This document shows positions 61,236-64,000 of a stretch of DNA of 64,000 bases, in pieces (within the stretch, counting starts at the first letter, position 1; every line of letters starts with the position of its first letter). Made by a program: the position numbers and the translations under genes. The DNA lies in contig WBMW01005529.1 of assembly GCA_013396635.1 (NCBI GenBank), positions 523,290 to 587,289 of the forward strand. The letters run 5' to 3'. A model generated the notes under the pieces. The model saw nothing but the letters and a program-made list of their open reading frames with translations. It searched no databases and was not told where the DNA came from. This DNA is from Penelope pileata. Its lineage: Eukaryota; Chordata; Aves; Galliformes; Cracidae.

Positions 61236-64000
61236 CAAGGAGCAACTCTGCAGTTTACACCAGTTGTATATGTAAACACTTCTACAATTACATAGTTAAA
61301 CCTGTGTAATTTCTGTAAATTATCATCACATAGCAGTTGGAGTGCATGGTAGCCAAAGAACAAGCAAGCCAAACTTTCCATGGCAGTACCTCCTCTTATG
61401 GTAATCTGAGCAGAGAGGCCATTCCTTTCTGTAAAGGGAAGAAATGGAGGGGACTTGTTTTATTTTTTTCTGGGAACGGGCTCTACTGCTGTTTGCTTCA
61501 GAAGTGGTGGGCACCCAGATTCTCACTGAGCCATTTGTATGTATTTGCCAATTGGAAGCTGGAGGTTTTGTGGCCAAGTTCAGTTTCTGTTTCTACAAGG
61601 GTAGCACTGTGCTGCCCAAACTAAGGCAACTTGCTGTAAATCTGGAAACCAGCCATGCTGGGATATCAGCGGATGCCCCAACTAACTGGCACGGGAGGTG
61701 CATGGCTGTCAGCTGAGCCATCTGCTGAAAAGAGGACTGGATGCTGTCTCTTGAGCATCCTTGGCTGATGCCTCAACCATATTAGCCAGAAGAGCTACCA
61801 GGCTAATTCTTCACCATTTAGTCTGTTTTCCTAAGACTCTGAGACATATGCAATCCCATGGCATCTGTCAATAGGAATTTCTGCTCATCCCCTACTGCAG
61901 ACCTCTGTCAGCAATACAAGTTCAATCACATTTGAGTATGGCTTAGTATTCTCAGAGCTATTACAGACTCTACAGGCCAGAAAGGAAAAAAAATTGTCAG
62001 TCAGGTCCAGCTCAAGAAAAGGCTGCAGTGTTAGCTTACTCCTTATTAGATAGCAGAGAGGCCACACAGGAGAGACTGGCCACAGATGACCCAACTACTG
62101 GAAAAGCATCCATGAGTTGTTGCACCCTATTGACATTCAGCGAATTCAACTTCAGAGTAAACTAGGCCCCATTATTTCCACCATTTCACAAACCACTTGT
62201 TTGTAATTCTTTTTTAAATAAATAATCTTTGAAATTGGGCATCTGTTTGTTTCTGAGTATGAATATGAATGCTGAACTGTAGATGCATTCTCCAGTGTCT
62301 ATCTTTATTTAAAAGGAAAAATAAAGTAAATGTGTCAAACCAAGTTCTTTGTATGTTTGCATAGTGTTCAAAGTAGCTCAGAAGATAAAAGGAATAAAAA
62401 GTTATTCATCCAAAAATCAAAACACTGAAAAACTGCAAAGTGCTTCTGTATAAAGACAGCAGGGGTTGCTTCAGCTGCTTACCTTTGATATTAAATACTA
62501 CATTTGGCACTAAACTGATAAGAATATTATAGAAAGCTATTTCAAAGAAAGCTAAAGTTTCTGCTTTCAAAAGCTGGATGTAAATAATATTCCTTTTGTT
62601 AAAACTGGAAAACATGATTAGCATAATTGCCAACTACTCCAAAACCAGAATTCTTTGTCTATGGAAAGTGTGTTTTCATTTTCAAAAGAAGCAGCAGTGA
62701 TTAACATTACTGCAAAATCCTAGTTATTGGTTATATTACATTATATTCAAGGCCCGGATAAAACTCAAAACCCTGTTCTTTAAGATACTGTGCAAGCAAC
62801 TGATAAGAGTCAGTCTCTTCCAGGTGTCCACAGGCAGACCAGTTAAACAAATGGCAGAAAAACAGAAGTACTAGCTTTTCTGTTAGAGCCAAAGAACTGA
62901 AACACAAAAAGATTGAATGACTTACCCATAATTATATCTCTGGCAAATTTGCATATTTATCCAAGATCTCTAATGTCCTAGTCCAGAAGCAGTGAAGAGC
63001 TGTAAACTGTGTTTGCCTAAGGACTCCTTGAGAGTCTTGACCGTGAAAATCCTATTAGCTCTTTCCAAAGATATAAAATGAGGAAATTAAGATAATAGAA
63101 TTGCAATTAATTCTGGTAGGTTTACTTTTTATGGTTCAGTGATGTATCCTTTATAAGTTTAAGGGATTGGACCTACTAACTTGATGTGTTCTACACTGAA
63201 ATTTTTCAAACAATGCAACAATTATTCAGTAATTATTTTAAGTTAATGAAAACAGTAGGCTAGAGTACGTTTTATTTTGGAAGACAGTTCCATACCACTG
63301 ATTTCTTAAAATTGGTTATTGGCTATCAAGTCATGTTTATGTTTTAATTTAGTGGAAGTAACTTTCTTCATAGAGAAGTATGTCAAGTATCTTCCTGATT
63401 TTCTGAATTATTTTGTCTCCCAAGTATTGATATTTAGAAATAGTTTATCAAACTTCTGGAAATAATGTTGCAAAATCTTTAACTCATGTCGATGAGTCTA
63501 AATGTGGTTGATGAAAATGTGATTTCAACACATAAACCATGTGATAGGAAGGTCATAAGAAGTCAGGATCAGTAGAAAATTCTCAATCATAATTTTGAAG
63601 TCACTTTCTATTTTCTTTTATTTCAGAGTATTAGCAAAGAATGGAACTGTAATACAAGCAAATCAATACATAAGTACCAGGAATGGATATAGAGACCAAT
63701 GTATATGGAAACTAGGCTAGCTAGCTATCATTTTTAGATATTACGCAACTTACTCTCATTATAGACAATGAGGAGCTAGCCAATACAGTCAGCTGAGAGC
63801 TGTACAATTGCCCAAATGGAAGTGCCTGCACTGTACTCTGTAGGATACATTTGCCCCATTGACTTCATAGTGCAATCAGCAGTGGCTGTGCTGCCTATCA
63901 TAGACCCTTTATGCTATGTTTCTCCATTTGGAGCTGAATCCCAGTTATGGTGCACTTGTGGCTAGAGCATAGGCCTCCAGGGCTAATTGAGAGCCCAAAC

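Larger units (their letters stand above)
54051..64000 (+). other. NT5DC1: NT5DC1 downstream intron (partial)
   Basis: This is a phase-1 intron that starts with GTAAGT and runs off the window. Reading on from exon B meets an in-frame TGA within about 20 bases, so retention would truncate the protein. From 54051 to about 58635 I see only AT-rich sequence and simple repeats. From 58636 to about 61235 there are three minus-strand CR1 remnants. From 61236 to 64000 nothing is recognisable. Confidence 0.8.

Overview
This window is AT-rich vertebrate intronic DNA, most likely from a galliform bird (chicken or a close relative). The evidence is the repeat content: many CR1 LINE copies with the avian (ATTCTATG)n 3' tail, and three copies of a short mariner derivative of the chicken Galluhop/Mariner1_GG type. 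There is no bacterial-style gene packing. Almost all open reading frames in the window are chance ORFs or lie inside repeats.

The only host gene I can support is NT5DC1 (5'-nucleotidase domain-containing protein 1, HAD superfamily) on the + strand. Two adjacent internal coding exons are visible: exon A at 49916-50090 and exon B at 53953-54050. They join in frame across a 3.86 kb intron and have canonical GT/AG borders. Together they encode HAD motif II and the stretch after it typical of the cytosolic 5'-nucleotidase II family. The first 49.9 kb then reads as part of one long intron and the last 9.9 kb as part of the next. The first exon(s) with the catalytic DxDxT motif, and the later exons, are outside the window or were not recognised. 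COL10A1, nested antisense within NT5DC1 in mammals, is not visible here: there is no Gly-X-Y ORF.

Layout: 1-4.5 kb unremarkable intron; 4.5-5.0 kb mariner copy 1; 8.7-9.1 kb CR1 (+); 13.5-14.5 kb CR1 (+); 14.8-15.1 kb mariner copy 2 (3' truncated); 18.1-18.4 kb a head-to-tail-broken CR1 pair in opposite orientations; 22.5-25.1 kb a cluster of three minus-strand CR1 or CR1-like fragments; 29.5-31.0 kb the youngest-looking CR1, with an uninterrupted 449-codon reverse-transcriptase ORF; 36.7-37.2 kb mariner copy 3; 40.5-41.5 kb an ancient CR1 split by a GC-rich ~478 bp insert flanked by a 9 bp direct repeat and carrying a CTCF-like motif; 49.9-54.1 kb the two NT5DC1 exons; 58.6-61.2 kb three minus-strand CR1 remnants.

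I found no rRNA, tRNA, CRISPR, operon or convincing undescribed protein system. The most interesting observations are the unidentified insert at 40864-41341, a possible antisense exon at 27273-27540, the RT-intact CR1, and several short tandem duplications.
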